Assembly: GCF_019933155.2 (NCBI RefSeq)
Contig: NZ_CP082944.1
Span: 1,552,001-1,616,000, forward strand
Direction: 5' to 3'
DNA: 64,000 nucleotides
Source of the DNA: Metabacillus dongyingensis
Lineage (GTDB): Bacteria; Bacillota; Bacilli; Bacillales; Bacillaceae
Shown one piece after another: positions 8,228 through 17,763 of the stretch. Each line of letters begins with the position of its first letter. Position 1 is the first letter of the stretch. The notes beneath the pieces are model-generated. The model saw nothing but the letters and a program-made list of their open reading frames with translations. It did no database searches and was not told the DNA's origin. Both the position numbers and the translations under genes were made by a program.

Positions 8228-9493
8228 ATGAAGTCAAGGAAGGTTTCAGGAATCGTCATGATCCTTTTTATGTTTTGCGCTGTGATCGGATGTACAAAGC
8301 CTGTAAGTACGGAAGATACAGACGCTGATAGCAAGGTTCAGCTTACAATATGGTATTACAATCGATCGATCGATGATGAACTTTTGGCAAGAGTTCAGGA
8401 GCAGTTCCCTCATGTTAGATTGAAAACCCAAAAAATTGACAGTGCCACATACAAAACAAAACTTCAAACTACATTGATTGCAAAAAATGGAGCACCGGAT
8501 ATTGTTGCAATGAACGATTGGGTTTCTGAGTTTTTGCCATATCATGATGAGTTTGTAAATCTATTAGATTTAGAAGGTGAAAAGATAAAAGATCAATATC
8601 TGGACTGGAAGTGGAATCAGGCGTTAACACCAGATAAAAAGCATTTAATTGCTCTGCCGATGGACATTGGTCCAACCGTTTTATTCTATAGGGAAGATTT
8701 ATTTAAAGAAGCTGGGCTTCCAACCGACCCGGCTGATGTATCTGCACACCTTTCAACTTGGGATGATTATATAAAAGCTGGAGAACAAATGAAAGCCAAA
8801 ACCGGAGTCTACATGTTTGATACGATCAACAGAGTGTTCACCCAGCTCACAAGTCAAAGGAAAGATATATTCTTCAATAAATCTGATCAGTTTATAGGGG
8901 ATGGGCCATCTATTAAAGAAGATTGGGAATATGGCGTGGAAATCCATAAAAAAGGATTAAGCGCAAACTTAGAAAATGGACCTGAATGGAGCGCCGGCAT
9001 GAACAATGGAAAAGTGGCTTCATTTGTGGGCGCTTCCTGGGAAAAATTAATTCTTCAGGATGCTGCTCCTGATACCGCAGGAAAGTGGCGGGTTGCAAGG
9101 GGTCCAGGCGGCGGCGGGAACAATGGAGGTTCATTTATAGGAGTATTAAAAAGCTCAAAGCATCCTAAAGAGGCATATGAGGTCATCAAGTGGCTGATGA
9201 ATCCTGAAAATCAGCTTCAATCCTATTTGAAAATGGATTTATTCCCTTCAACACCCAGCATATATGATCAACCGGAAATGATTGAGGAAGAATCGTTTTT
9301 TGGAGGCCAAAAAACGGTGGAGGTCTTTAGCGAAGCAGCCCGAGATGTTCCAGTAGCATACTATGGCCCTGAGCATTCTACAGCCAGAGCCGCTTTCGAT
9401 GAACAATTGTTATTGATAGCAAGACAAAATAAAGATCCCGGCAAAGCATGGAAAGATGCATTAGAAAAAATAAAAAGGGAACTTTCACATTAA
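8228..9493 (+). CDS. Extracellular sugar-binding lipoprotein
   Basis: A 421-residue lipoprotein receptor of the second sugar importer. The signal peptide starts MKSRKVSGIV and ends at lipobox AVIGC (Cys near residue 22). ATG 8228 is preferred over in-frame starts at 8201 and 8219 because aaaagga at 8212-8218 is correctly spaced and the signal peptide begins there. Family-1 features include LTIWYYNR at the mature N-terminus and GAPDIVAMNDWVSEFLPY. It is the first gene of an operon reaching to 13242. The substrate is unknown. Confidence 0.92.
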   Translation: MKSRKVSGIVMILFMFCAVIGCTKPVSTEDTDADSKVQLTIWYYNRSIDDELLARVQEQFPHVRLKTQKIDSATYKTKLQTTLIAKNGAPDIVAMNDWVSEFLPYHDEFVNLLDLEGEKIKDQYLDWKWNQALTPDKKHLIALPMDIGPTVLFYREDLFKEAGLPTDPADVSAHLSTWDDYIKAGEQMKAKTGVYMFDTINRVFTQLTSQRKDIFFNKSDQFIGDGPSIKEDWEYGVEIHKKGLSANLENGPEWSAGMNNGKVASFVGASWEKLILQDAAPDTAGKWRVARGPGGGGNNGGSFIGVLKSSKHPKEAYEVIKWLMNPENQLQSYLKMDLFPSTPSIYDQPEMIEEESFFGGQKTVEVFSEAARDVPVAYYGPEHSTARAAFDEQLLLIARQNKDPGKAWKDALEKIKRELSH

Positions 9494-9573
9494 TGATCTG
9501 GCTGGACCTATTTAGCATTCTTCATGCAATGGACTGAAGGCTTCTTCAGCAGATTAAAGGAGGGATTAGAAAG

Positions 9574-10530
9574 GTGGATGGCCCCATGAAAATTGAAAAA
9601 ACGGAAGCACTTGCACACCCAGCCGTTCCGTTACCTAAAAGCGGCATCTGGCATGATATTTATAAAAATAAAGTATTGTATCTCTTTATATCGCCATTTT
9701 ATCTTCTCTTTTTAGCATTTGGTTTGTTTCCTGTAATCTTTTCTTTATTTCTTTCATTTCAAAGCTGGGCCGGAATTGGAGAAATGGAGTTTGTCGGGCT
9801 AGTCCAATTCCAGTATTTAATAACGGATCCTGTTTTTTGGAAGGCAATTGGAAATACCTTTATTATTTGGTTTTTATCAACCATTCCCATGCTGTTTGGT
9901 GCATTGTGCATTGCGTTTTTGCTGAATGTACCCAGTCTCAGATTCAAAGGATTCTACAGAACCGCTTTTTTCTTAACTAATGTTACGTCTATCGTAGCGG
10001 TTACCATTATCTTTAAATCTATATTTGGAAATCAGTATGGACTCCTCAATTATATTTTAACCGTGATCGGTCTTGAGCCTGTTCAATGGATGAACTCTGG
10101 CATTCTAGTCAAAATTGTGATTGCTTCCATGGTTGTCTGGCGATGGGCCGGTTATAACGCCATTATCTACCTTGCAGGCCTTCAAAGTATTCCAAATACA
10201 CTTTACGAAGCTGCAAAAATAGATGGTGCGAATTCATATCAAATGTTTTTTCATATCACGATTCCCATGCTTCGGCCTATTATCCTGTTTACAGTTTTAA
10301 TGACAACAATAGGATCCATGCAGCTGTTCACTGAACCGCAGGTTTTGCTTGGAGATTCTGGGGGCGTTGGAGAGTCGGGCTTAACAATTGCTTTGTACAT
10401 GTATCAGCAAGGGTTTATCAAGCATGAGTTTGGATATGCAGCAGCCATTTCATGGGCACTCTTTCTAATCATTGCTCTTTTTTCATTATTCAACTGGAAA
10501 GTTGTACAGAGGACTGGCGTGAAATCCTAG
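9574..10530 (+). CDS. Sugar ABC transporter permease, UgpA/MalF type
   Basis: A 318-residue inner-membrane permease with six hydrophobic segments after a basic N-terminus of about 30 residues. The ATPase-contacting EAA loop reads YEAAKIDGANSYQMFFHITIP around residue 212. GTG 9574 lies 9 nt after aaaggagg (9557-9564); ATG 9586, after aaggtgg, is an equally reasonable start, giving a protein four residues shorter. It pairs with the permease at 10548 and the receptor at 8228. No ATPase gene is in the operon, implying a shared MsmX-like ATPase (inference). Confidence 0.92.
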   Translation: MDGPMKIEKTEALAHPAVPLPKSGIWHDIYKNKVLYLFISPFYLLFLAFGLFPVIFSLFLSFQSWAGIGEMEFVGLVQFQYLITDPVFWKAIGNTFIIWFLSTIPMLFGALCIAFLLNVPSLRFKGFYRTAFFLTNVTSIVAVTIIFKSIFGNQYGLLNYILTVIGLEPVQWMNSGILVKIVIASMVVWRWAGYNAIIYLAGLQSIPNTLYEAAKIDGANSYQMFFHITIPMLRPIILFTVLMTTIGSMQLFTEPQVLLGDSGGVGESGLTIALYMYQQGFIKHEFGYAAAISWALFLIIALFSLFNWKVVQRTGVKS

Positions 10531-10547
10531 AAGGGAGAATTAATCTA

Positions 10548-11381
10548 ATGAACCGGATGAAGGCACGGTTAAATAAAATGATCCTGCATCTTATCTTATT
10601 AATAGGTGTTTTCATTTCTATCTTTCCTTTTTACTGGCTTGTCGTGATGGCATCAAATAAAACGGGTGACATTCTTGCGTTTCCTCCTAAGCTGACACTT
10701 GGCGATGAGCTTTTTGCAAATATCAGTAAGGTCATCGAGAATGTGGACTTCTTTCAGGCTTTTTTAAACACTTTATTTGTGGCTGGAGCTTCAACAGCTG
10801 GCATTTTATTCTTTTGTTCACTTGCAGGATTTACGTTCGCAAAGTTCGTGTTTCCCGGAAAAAGAATATTGTTCGGGGGCCTGCTGGTCACAATGATGAT
10901 TCCTTCGCAGCTTTCATTTATTCCATCTTTTCTTATGGTAGCGGAAATAGGCTGGGCCAGTACGTTTAAAGCGCTGATCATCCCGGGCATCGCCAGTGCT
11001 TTTGGGATCTTTTGGATCAAGCAGTTTGCTGAGGAAGCTATCCACGATAGTTTGCTTGATGCGGGAAGACTCGATGGCTGCAGTCCCTTCAGGCTGTATT
11101 GGCACATTGCTCTGCCAATTTTGAGACCGGCGCTTGCATTTCTGGGTATTTTCTCTTTTATTGGCAGCTGGAATGACTATTTATGGCCGCTTGTGGCTTT
11201 AAATGATCCTGAGAAATTCACGCTGCAAGTTGCTTTATCGCAGTTAAATGGGATATACACAACAGATTACGGGATGATTATGGCAGGTACATTAATGGCC
11301 ACTCTCCCATTAATCATCTTCTTCATTTTCGTAAGCCGTCAATTTATCTCCGGCATAACAGCTGGTGCCATAAAAGATTAA
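10548..11381 (+). CDS. Sugar ABC transporter permease, MalG/UgpE type
   Basis: A 277-residue inner-membrane permease. The conserved PPKLTLGDE-type periplasmic loop and the EAA loop (DAGRLDGCSPFRLYWHIALP, about residue 178) mark the MalG subfamily. ATG 10548, 17 bp after the stop of the partner permease, has aagggag upstream; the frame continues 5' into the previous gene but without a start site. With 9574 it forms the membrane channel of the second sugar importer. Confidence 0.92.
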   Translation: MNRMKARLNKMILHLILLIGVFISIFPFYWLVVMASNKTGDILAFPPKLTLGDELFANISKVIENVDFFQAFLNTLFVAGASTAGILFFCSLAGFTFAKFVFPGKRILFGGLLVTMMIPSQLSFIPSFLMVAEIGWASTFKALIIPGIASAFGIFWIKQFAEEAIHDSLLDAGRLDGCSPFRLYWHIALPILRPALAFLGIFSFIGSWNDYLWPLVALNDPEKFTLQVALSQLNGIYTTDYGMIMAGTLMATLPLIIFFIFVSRQFISGITAGAIKD

Positions 11382-11473
11382 TAGAATTGCTTTAAAGGAG
11401 GTGGGGCCTTCACTGAATGATTATTTGGAAGCTCCAGTAGAGGATGAAACCAATTAATAGGGAGGCTATTTTT

Positions 11474-12460
11474 ATGACGTTGAAAATTGGATTTATAGGT
11501 ACAGGCGGTATTGCAAAATTCCATATCAATAATCTTGCCAAGATAAAAGATGTACAAGTATCAGCCTTATGCGATGTTCAAGTGGAAAGAGCGCAGGCCG
11601 AAGCACAGCAATGGCCTGATGCAAAGGCATATGCAAATGTAAACGATATGCTTGACGATCGGAATTTAGACGCCGTTTACATATGTGTTCCTCCTATGGT
11701 GCATGGTGAAGCAGAAAAAGCTGTTATTGAGAGAGGTATTCCTTTTCTTGTGGAGAAGCCGCTTGGCATTGATCATAAACAGCCGGAAGATATTTTAAAG
11801 CTTGTAGAAGCAAATAAATTGATTACATCTGTAGGGTATCATTGGCGCTATCAGGAAGGAGTTCAAAGAGCACTTTCTATGCTCACTGAACGTAAGGCGG
11901 GTATGGCTCTAGGCTACTGGATGGGAGGTATGCCTATGGTACCTTGGTGGAGACTTCAGGAAGGTTCAGGAGGGCAATTTGTTGAACAAACAACCCATAT
12001 CGTTGATTTATTGCGCTACCTTTGCGGAGAGGTGAAAGAGGTTTATGCCTCCTACGGTAAACGTGTGATGCATGAAAAAGTAAAAGGTACTACCGTTGCT
12101 GATGTAGGGACAGTTACATTGACTCTCCATAATGGAATGGTTGCAACAATATCCAACACATGCATGTCTCCTGTTGGACATAAGGTTGGCCTTGACATTT
12201 ATACAGAACAGGGAGTTTTGGAAATTACCGGATCAGGACTGAAAGAGGTTTCTCCAGGCCGTACTTTTGACTATCATGATAGGAAGAACCCTTATCTTTC
12301 GGAAGATGAAGCTTTTATTCAGGCTGTACAAACAGGTGATCCATCCAGTATTTTATCAGATTATAGAGATGCTCTAAAAACGCACAAGGTAACATTGGCA
12401 GCGAATGAATCGGCTGAATCCGGAAAACCGGTTTCACTTAAGGAGTTGTCAAGAATATGA
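11474..12460 (+). CDS. Gfo/Idh/MocA family oxidoreductase
   Basis: A 328-residue NAD(P)-dependent dehydrogenase: Rossmann motif IGFIGTGGIAKFH near the N-terminus, VEKPLG near residue 93, and the active-site segment GGQFVEQTTHIVDLLRYL near residue 170. ATG 11474 follows atagggagg with normal spacing; an in-frame ATG at 11444 has no site. The stop overlaps the next start by 4 nt, so the isomerase is translationally coupled. Probable role: oxidation of the imported sugar before isomerisation; substrate not predictable. Confidence 0.92.
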   Translation: MTLKIGFIGTGGIAKFHINNLAKIKDVQVSALCDVQVERAQAEAQQWPDAKAYANVNDMLDDRNLDAVYICVPPMVHGEAEKAVIERGIPFLVEKPLGIDHKQPEDILKLVEANKLITSVGYHWRYQEGVQRALSMLTERKAGMALGYWMGGMPMVPWWRLQEGSGGQFVEQTTHIVDLLRYLCGEVKEVYASYGKRVMHEKVKGTTVADVGTVTLTLHNGMVATISNTCMSPVGHKVGLDIYTEQGVLEITGSGLKEVSPGRTFDYHDRKNPYLSEDEAFIQAVQTGDPSSILSDYRDALKTHKVTLAANESAESGKPVSLKELSRI

Positions 12461-13242
12461 AGTTTTCTCTATGTATAGGTGCTTATCAAGGGAAGGATGC
12501 TATTTACCATTTAGAGAAAATTAAAGAACATGGTTTTCACGGTTTGGAGTATTACAGCTGGTGGGACCTTGATCTGGAAAAGATCTCAAAAGAACAGGAA
12601 CGGATTGGTGCAGGCATTATTGCTACTTGCACACGCTATTTTAATTTAGTTGATTCAAGCAGGCGTGCTGAATATTTAGCAGGTTTGAAAGAAACCATTG
12701 AAGCATGTAAAATTCTTGGAACTCAATCTATTATTACTCAAACCGGCAATGTTCAGGATGGTGTATCCCGGGAAGTACAGCAGCAGGCAATGATTGAAAC
12801 ATTAAAACAGTGTGCTGTTATGTGTGAGGATGCAGATGTCATTCTTGAAGTTGAACCTTTGAATGGACTTGTTGATCATCAGGGACATTTCCTCCAATAT
12901 TCAGATGAAGCTGTGTCAATTATTGATAAAGTCGACAGTCCGAATGTTAAATTAGTATTTGATGTGTACCATCAGCAGATTACAGAGGGGAATGTCATTC
13001 GAAACGCTACGAAATATGCGGAGCGAATCAGCCATTACCATATTGCTGATAATCCTGGGCGGAATCAGCCTGGTTCTGGAGAACTGAATTATGTCAATAT
13101 TCTTAAGGCCATTAAAGAAACGGGATACAATGGTTTTGTAGGGTTAGAGTGCGGTTATACGAAAAATACGGATGAAGCTCTAGAAGAATTTTCACAAACC
13201 ATTCTTAATCAAGTATTTCCATCTGAAGCGGGTGCCAGATAA
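12457..13242 (+). CDS. Sugar isomerase/epimerase, hydroxypyruvate-isomerase-like TIM barrel
   Basis: A 261-residue TIM-barrel protein of the AP_endonuc_2 superfamily. Metal-site segments are LEVEPLNG (about 130), KLVFDVYHQQ (about 165), ISHYHIADNPGRNQPGSGELNY in pieces (about 200) and GLECGY (about 230). The IADNPGR...GSGE pattern is typical of hydroxypyruvate isomerase (Hyi/OtnI)-like enzymes, although the true substrate may be a keto-sugar. It overlaps the dehydrogenase by ATGA and is the last gene of the operon. Confidence 0.88.
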   Translation: MKFSLCIGAYQGKDAIYHLEKIKEHGFHGLEYYSWWDLDLEKISKEQERIGAGIIATCTRYFNLVDSSRRAEYLAGLKETIEACKILGTQSIITQTGNVQDGVSREVQQQAMIETLKQCAVMCEDADVILEVEPLNGLVDHQGHFLQYSDEAVSIIDKVDSPNVKLVFDVYHQQITEGNVIRNATKYAERISHYHIADNPGRNQPGSGELNYVNILKAIKETGYNGFVGLECGYTKNTDEALEEFSQTILNQVFPSEAGAR

Positions 13243-13285
13243 TTGCAATTCACATTAAGAGCTTTTTGGAAACTATCAAACTAGT

Positions 13286-13316
13286 AAGTCTCTCCCATAT
13301 AAGGGAGGGGCTTTTT
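13286..13316 (+). terminator. Intrinsic terminator of second sugar operon
   Basis: AAGTCTCTCCC (13286-13296) pairs with GGGAGGGGCTT (13303-13313) and is followed by TTTTT. It is homologous in sequence to the terminator at 6448. Confidence 0.9.
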
Positions 13317-13386
13317 CTTTATTTTTGCCGGTATTTCAGCCTGAATGTAAAAATAGTATGAACATAATAACAAATTTCGATGAAAC

Positions 13387-13450
13387 TTTACATAAAACTA
13401 AAACTCTTTTACACTGCCTTAACCATCCCAACTTGTTGATAAGTTACATT
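13387..13450 (+). promoter_or_regulatory. phnF-phnDCE promoter: PhoP-box-like repeats plus inverted-repeat operator
   Basis: TTTACA (13387), TTTACA (13408) and TTAACC (13419) are spaced 21 and 11 bp apart, one or two helical turns, as in B. subtilis PhoP boxes. Eleven bp after the last comes AACTTG-N4-TAAGTT (13430-13445), then a -10-like TACATT (13445-13450). The same order and spacing occur before phnG (18016-18079). Activation by PhoP under phosphate limitation and repression by PhnF are the natural reading (inference). Confidence 0.7.
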
Positions 13451-13485
13451 TAATACAGTGAGTGAAAAGGAAAGGGGGCAGCAGA

Positions 13486-14208
13486 ATGAAGGTTCAGGAT
13501 GAGGCGATTTTGCACTTGCAGATTGCGGAGTCGATTATTGAAAAAATACGCAGCGGGGAGTATAGGGAAAGCGAAAAAATCCCTTCTGAAAATGAGCTTT
13601 GCCGTCAATTTCATGTGAATCGTCATGTGGTGAGGCAGGCGATTGCGAGAATGACTAATCTTGGGTGGGTGACGCCTGTGCAGGGAAAGGGCTGCTATAT
13701 TAATCGAATCATGAAACCTGTTCAATATGTTCTGTCCTCTCAAACCAGATTCTCTGAAAATATGTCAAATCAAGGCGTTCCGCATAAAAGCAAGCTTCTT
13801 CATTGGGAGGCAGGATTGCCTTCAGAAGAGGAGCGCACCCATTTACAGCTGAAAAAAAATGAAACTGTCTATCGTTTAGAAATCTTGAGATATGTAGATG
13901 ACACACCAATGTCCGTAACGACGACTGTGTTTCCAGAAGCAGAAGTTCCTGGACTTGAAAACTATTTTGAAGGATTTCATTCTTTGTACGGGCTGCTTGA
14001 AACATACTATCAGTTTCGGCCAGTGCGAAGCAAATCCATCTTTCATGCGAGTCTTCCATTTTTGAAAGATGCAAAAGTACTGCGCATTCCTGAAAGCGTG
14101 CCAATCGTGCAAATTGAAAGTCTGATGAACCATCCAGGCGGTTCACCGCTTGAATACAGCGTTGCAAGAGTCCGAAGCGACATGCATAGATGTCTGATCG
14201 AATTTTAA
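13486..14208 (+). CDS. phnF: PhnF, GntR/HutC-family regulator of phosphonate genes
   Basis: A 240-residue repressor-type regulator. The N-terminal winged helix includes IRSGEYRESEKIPSENEL and VNRHVVRQAIARMTNLGWV; the C-terminal UTRA ligand domain starts near residue 90 (TRFSENMSNQG) and ends SVARVRSDMHRCLIEF. Start ATG 13486 has aaaggggg 7 nt upstream. It is the first gene of the phosphonate region, 86 bp before phnD. It probably binds the AACTTG inverted repeat found before itself and before phnG, releasing it when phosphonate or phosphate status changes (inference). Confidence 0.9.
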   Translation: MKVQDEAILHLQIAESIIEKIRSGEYRESEKIPSENELCRQFHVNRHVVRQAIARMTNLGWVTPVQGKGCYINRIMKPVQYVLSSQTRFSENMSNQGVPHKSKLLHWEAGLPSEEERTHLQLKKNETVYRLEILRYVDDTPMSVTTTVFPEAEVPGLENYFEGFHSLYGLLETYYQFRPVRSKSIFHASLPFLKDAKVLRIPESVPIVQIESLMNHPGGSPLEYSVARVRSDMHRCLIEF

Positions 14209-14294
14209 GGGGGTGTTGTCTGCATTTCTTAAAGCTTTGCGTTTTCTGAATTCGTTATCCACCAAACTAAAACAAGTTAAAAGGAGAATCTTCA

Positions 14295-15329
14295 ATGAAA
14301 AAATGGTTTGTTCTTATGTTCCTGTTTAGTTTTGCGGCAATTTTGTCTGCCTGCTCGGCTGACGCACAAAGCGGAAGCGGCGGCAGTGATGATACGCTGA
14401 CGATTGCCTGGTATCCTAATGAATCCGGGGCTGATTTAAAAGGTGCACGCGAGGAAATCGGTAAAGTGGTTGAAGAAGCAACCGGCAAAAAAGTTGAGCA
14501 CAAAACGACGACAGATTACATTATTGCAATTGAATCGATTGCAAATGGAAATGCAGATATCGCATTTATGGGAGCGCAAGGCTACATCGAAGCTAATGCT
14601 AAAAACGATAAAGTACAGCCGCTGGTTGTTCCAAGCGGTGCATCAGGCACAATCGACGATGCTGTTTATCACAGCTGGCTGGCTGTACAAAAAGAAAAGG
14701 CAGAGTCATATAAAGACGGCGGAGAATTCAAGATTGATGAAATCAAAGATAAAAAGTTTTCATTTGTCTCAAACAGCTCTACTTCTGGTTTTAAAGTACC
14801 TTCAGACGGCATTGTTTCCTACTTCAGCAAAATGGACGAGTACAAAGATCTTAAAGCAGAAGACCTGCTAGAAGGCGGAAAGTTTTTCAGCGAGGTTCAA
14901 TATGGCGGTTCCCATCAAGGGTCTGCAGTGAATTTACTGACAGGAAAATCAGATGCAGCAGCTTTTTGTGATACTTGTGTTCAAAACTATGTAGAGCTGT
15001 CTGAAGGTGATGAGAATACTGCAGGATCGGTTTACAAAGTCAAAGAGGATGCAGCGGAGCCATTTAATACAGTCCCTGGTAAAGAGTTCACATTGATTTC
15101 TGTCACACCGGTATTGAATGCACCATTTACAGTCAATACAGAAACAGTCAGTGAAGAAGATATCAAATCTCTTAAAGAAACCTTTACCTCTGATGAAATG
15201 GCAAGCAATGAGAACATTTTCGTTCCGGAAGATTCAGAGACTTCAGGCTTATTCTACAAAACGGACAAAGAAAGGTTCCTTGAAGTAGAAGATGCATGGT
15301 TTGATCCGATCCGTGAATTATCTAAATAA
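14295..15329 (+). CDS. phnD: PhnD, phosphonate-binding lipoprotein
   Basis: A 344-residue secreted receptor. The signal peptide ends in lipobox AILSAC (Cys about 20). The mature part begins DTLTIAWYPNESG and contains GQ/AQGYIEA and the FVSNSSTSGFKVP segment, typical of PhnD/TauA-like type 2 binding proteins; the anion-binding loop is the SSTSG region near residue 160. ATG 14295 follows aaaggag. It delivers phosphonates to PhnC-E1-E2, encoded directly downstream in the standard Gram-positive order D-C-E-E. Confidence 0.95.
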   Translation: MKKWFVLMFLFSFAAILSACSADAQSGSGGSDDTLTIAWYPNESGADLKGAREEIGKVVEEATGKKVEHKTTTDYIIAIESIANGNADIAFMGAQGYIEANAKNDKVQPLVVPSGASGTIDDAVYHSWLAVQKEKAESYKDGGEFKIDEIKDKKFSFVSNSSTSGFKVPSDGIVSYFSKMDEYKDLKAEDLLEGGKFFSEVQYGGSHQGSAVNLLTGKSDAAAFCDTCVQNYVELSEGDENTAGSVYKVKEDAAEPFNTVPGKEFTLISVTPVLNAPFTVNTETVSEEDIKSLKETFTSDEMASNENIFVPEDSETSGLFYKTDKERFLEVEDAWFDPIRELSK

Positions 15330-15353
15330 ATCATGAAGAAGAGGGAGATAACA

Positions 15354-16142
15354 ATGAAAGCGTTGCTTCAGTTAAACGGAGTATCTAAGCAGTATGGGAA
15401 AGATACGAAGGCGTTATCAGATGTTACCTTCTCTGTAAACGAAGGAGAGTTTGTTTCCATTATCGGTCCATCCGGGGCGGGGAAATCGACGCTCCTTCGC
15501 TGCATCAACAGAATGATTGATGCAACAGAAGGAGAAATACTATTTGATCAAACAAATTTGAATTCTTTAGGAAAGCGGGATTTACGAAAAGCGAGAACGA
15601 AAATGGGTATGATTTTTCAGCATTATAATCTTGTGAACCGTTTAAGTGTGATTGAAAATGTTTTGCATGGACGACTTGGATATAAATCTGTTTTAGCAGG
15701 GATGTTTGGCGTATACAAGGAAGATGAAAAGAAGGAAGCATTAAAAATTCTTCAAGCATTGGGACTTGGCGATCAAATTTATAAGAGATGTGATCAGCTG
15801 AGCGGAGGGCAGAAACAGCGTGTCGGCATTGCAAGAGCCTTGATTCAGGATCCGAGACTGCTGCTTTGTGATGAACCGATAGCGTCCCTGGATCCAAATG
15901 CATCTAAAATTATTATGGATCATTTGAAAACAATCTCAACATCAATGGGAATTACGGTCCTTGTCAATTTGCATCAGGTAGATGTGGCTTTAGCCTATTC
16001 CGATCGCATCATTGGCGTCAGCAAGGGAAAGGTTGTATACGATGGCCCTCCGAAAAATATCACGAATGAACAAATACACAGTATTTATGGCTCAGAAGCG
16101 GGAGAATTGATTATGGATGCAGGTGGACGCAATGCAGGGTAA
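15354..16142 (+). CDS. phnC: PhnC, phosphonate ABC transporter ATP-binding protein
   Basis: A 262-residue ATPase. Walker A is GPSGAGKSTLL (about residue 37), the Q-loop reads GMIFQHYNLVNRLSV, the signature is [15 protein letters not shown] (about 150), Walker B is LLLCDEPIASLDP, and the H-loop lies in LVNLHQVD. Start ATG 15354 follows gaagagggag; an upstream in-frame ATG at 15333 lacks a site. The end overlaps phnE1 by 11 nt, consistent with one transport operon. Confidence 0.95.
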   Translation: MKALLQLNGVSKQYGKDTKALSDVTFSVNEGEFVSIIGPSGAGKSTLLRCINRMIDATEGEILFDQTNLNSLGKRDLRKARTKMGMIFQHYNLVNRLSVIENVLHGRLGYKSVLAGMFGVYKEDEKKEALKILQALGLGDQIYKRCDQLSGGQKQRVGIARALIQDPRLLLCDEPIASLDPNASKIIMDHLKTISTSMGITVLVNLHQVDVALAYSDRIIGVSKGKVVYDGPPKNITNEQIHSIYGSEAGELIMDAGGRNAG

Positions 16143-16917
16143 CTTCTTTTTGAAAAAACGAATTCAATCTGCAATGATCCTGGCTGTCCTTTTATCAGTC
16201 ACATACGGGGCGATGATGATTACGCAGTTTAATTTGCAAGATGGGTTATCCTCCATTCCAAAAGCGATTATATGGGGATTTTCAAATTTTTATCCAACAA
16301 GTGAATCATTAGAAAATCTTCCTTCTATCTTTGATAAGTTAATTGAAACGTTGCTCATTTCCATTGCAGCAGCATCTGTGGCATCCGTGCTTGCCGTATT
16401 CTTTGCTATTGCAGGTTCGAAAACAACCAAAGTAAACGGTTTGTTTGCAGGCGTGAGCAGAGGTATTGCTACCCTATTCAGGAATATCGATGTTGCTGCC
16501 TGGGCCATGATTTTGCTTTTTTCCTTTGGACAAAGCTCGCTGACAGGGTACTTTGCTTTATTTTTTGTGTCCTTTGGTTTTTTGACCAGAGCATTCATGG
16601 AAACGATTGATGAAGTCGGTCATGGCGCGGTTGAAGCATTGCAGGCAACAGGCGCCGGTTATTTTACGGTGATTATTCACTCCGTCATTCCGGCGAGTCT
16701 ACCGCAAATGATCAGCTGGGTGCTGTTTATGATTGAGACGAATATCAGAAGTGCGACGCTCGTAGGAATTCTGACTGGGACAGGCATTGGATTTTCTTTT
16801 GACTTATATTATAAAAGTCTTAATTACTCTTCTGCGAGCTTAGTCGTTCTTTTGATAGTAGTGTCCATTTTGCTGATTGAAGCGGTCTCAAATTATGTAA
16901 GGAGGGTGATTTTATAA
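16132..16917 (+). CDS. phnE: PhnE, phosphonate ABC transporter permease (first copy)
   Basis: A 261-residue inner-membrane permease. Recognisable PhnE features are the cytoplasmic EAA-like loop DEVGHGAVEALQATGAGYF (about residue 163) and the ETNIRSATLVGILTGTGIGF segment near the end. ATG 16132 has aggtgg 6 nt upstream, inside the end of phnC; a start at 16117 is possible but less well placed. Its stop shares a base with the start of the second permease. Two PhnE-type subunits presumably form a heterodimer. Confidence 0.92.
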   Translation: MQGNFFLKKRIQSAMILAVLLSVTYGAMMITQFNLQDGLSSIPKAIIWGFSNFYPTSESLENLPSIFDKLIETLLISIAAASVASVLAVFFAIAGSKTTKVNGLFAGVSRGIATLFRNIDVAAWAMILLFSFGQSSLTGYFALFFVSFGFLTRAFMETIDEVGHGAVEALQATGAGYFTVIIHSVIPASLPQMISWVLFMIETNIRSATLVGILTGTGIGFSFDLYYKSLNYSSASLVVLLIVVSILLIEAVSNYVRRVIL

Positions 16918-17759
16918 TGAGATCAGATGGATTTTCCATACCTCCGAATGCTGCAGGAAAGCGGATTCAAGTAAAGCCCTTTAATAAACAGTCATTCATC
17001 ATCCAGCTTACGATGGCTGCTCTTGCAGTTTTGACGGTTTATGGGTTTATAAGCTTTGATTATAAGGATGTTACTTTATTAGGCGGACTTGCTGCTGCTT
17101 TTGAAAATTTCAAGATAATGTTCACAGAGGCTCATTTTGTTCATTTCACTTTTGCGGAAGCGGTTTATCAGGTTTTAATTACAATCGGCCTTGCAGCTCT
17201 TACGACATTGTTTGGAGCTGTCATCGCCTTATTTCTTGGGCTGTTTGCAGCGCGGAACTTATCGAATGATAAGGTTTCAGCTGTAATCAAAGGAGCAGTT
17301 GCCTTTATTCGAGCTGTTCCTACGGTGCTCTGGGTATTAATTTTTGCTGTTGCTGCCGGACTTGGCAGCGTAGCCGCCGTAATCGGAATGACATTTCACT
17401 CTGTCGGATACTTAATTAAAGCTTACTCAGAATCCTTTGAGGAGATGGATGAAGGAGTCATTGAAGCCCTGCGGGGAAGCGGGGCAAGCTTTTGGCATAT
17501 TGTGTTTCAGGCAGTCATACCTTCAACGATTACCTATTTGATTTCATGGACGTTTCTGCGATTTGAAATAAACTTTGGGGTAGCTGTTGCAATGGGTGCG
17601 GCTGCAGGTGCGGGCGGAATCGGGTTTGATTTGTTTATGGCAAGCGGATTCTATTTTGACTTGAGAGAAGTTGGAATGATCACCTATTTCATTTTAACGT
17701 TTGCTATTTTGCTCGAACTTTTAGCTATCCGGATTAAATCAAATCTGCGTGCAAGATAG
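16917..17759 (+). CDS. phnE: PhnE, phosphonate ABC transporter permease (second copy)
   Basis: A 280-residue permease paralogous to the preceding one: the same DEGVIEALRGSGASFW loop (about 180) and final membrane segment, plus a longer hydrophilic N-terminus (about 30 residues). ATG 16917 overlaps the last base of the previous stop and has aaggaggg upstream. It ends just before a strong terminator at 17764, which separates the transport operon from the C-P lyase operon. Confidence 0.93.
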   Translation: MRSDGFSIPPNAAGKRIQVKPFNKQSFIIQLTMAALAVLTVYGFISFDYKDVTLLGGLAAAFENFKIMFTEAHFVHFTFAEAVYQVLITIGLAALTTLFGAVIALFLGLFAARNLSNDKVSAVIKGAVAFIRAVPTVLWVLIFAVAAGLGSVAAVIGMTFHSVGYLIKAYSESFEEMDEGVIEALRGSGASFWHIVFQAVIPSTITYLISWTFLRFEINFGVAVAMGAAAGAGGIGFDLFMASGFYFDLREVGMITYFILTFAILLELLAIRIKSNLRAR

Positions 17760-17763
17760 CGGG

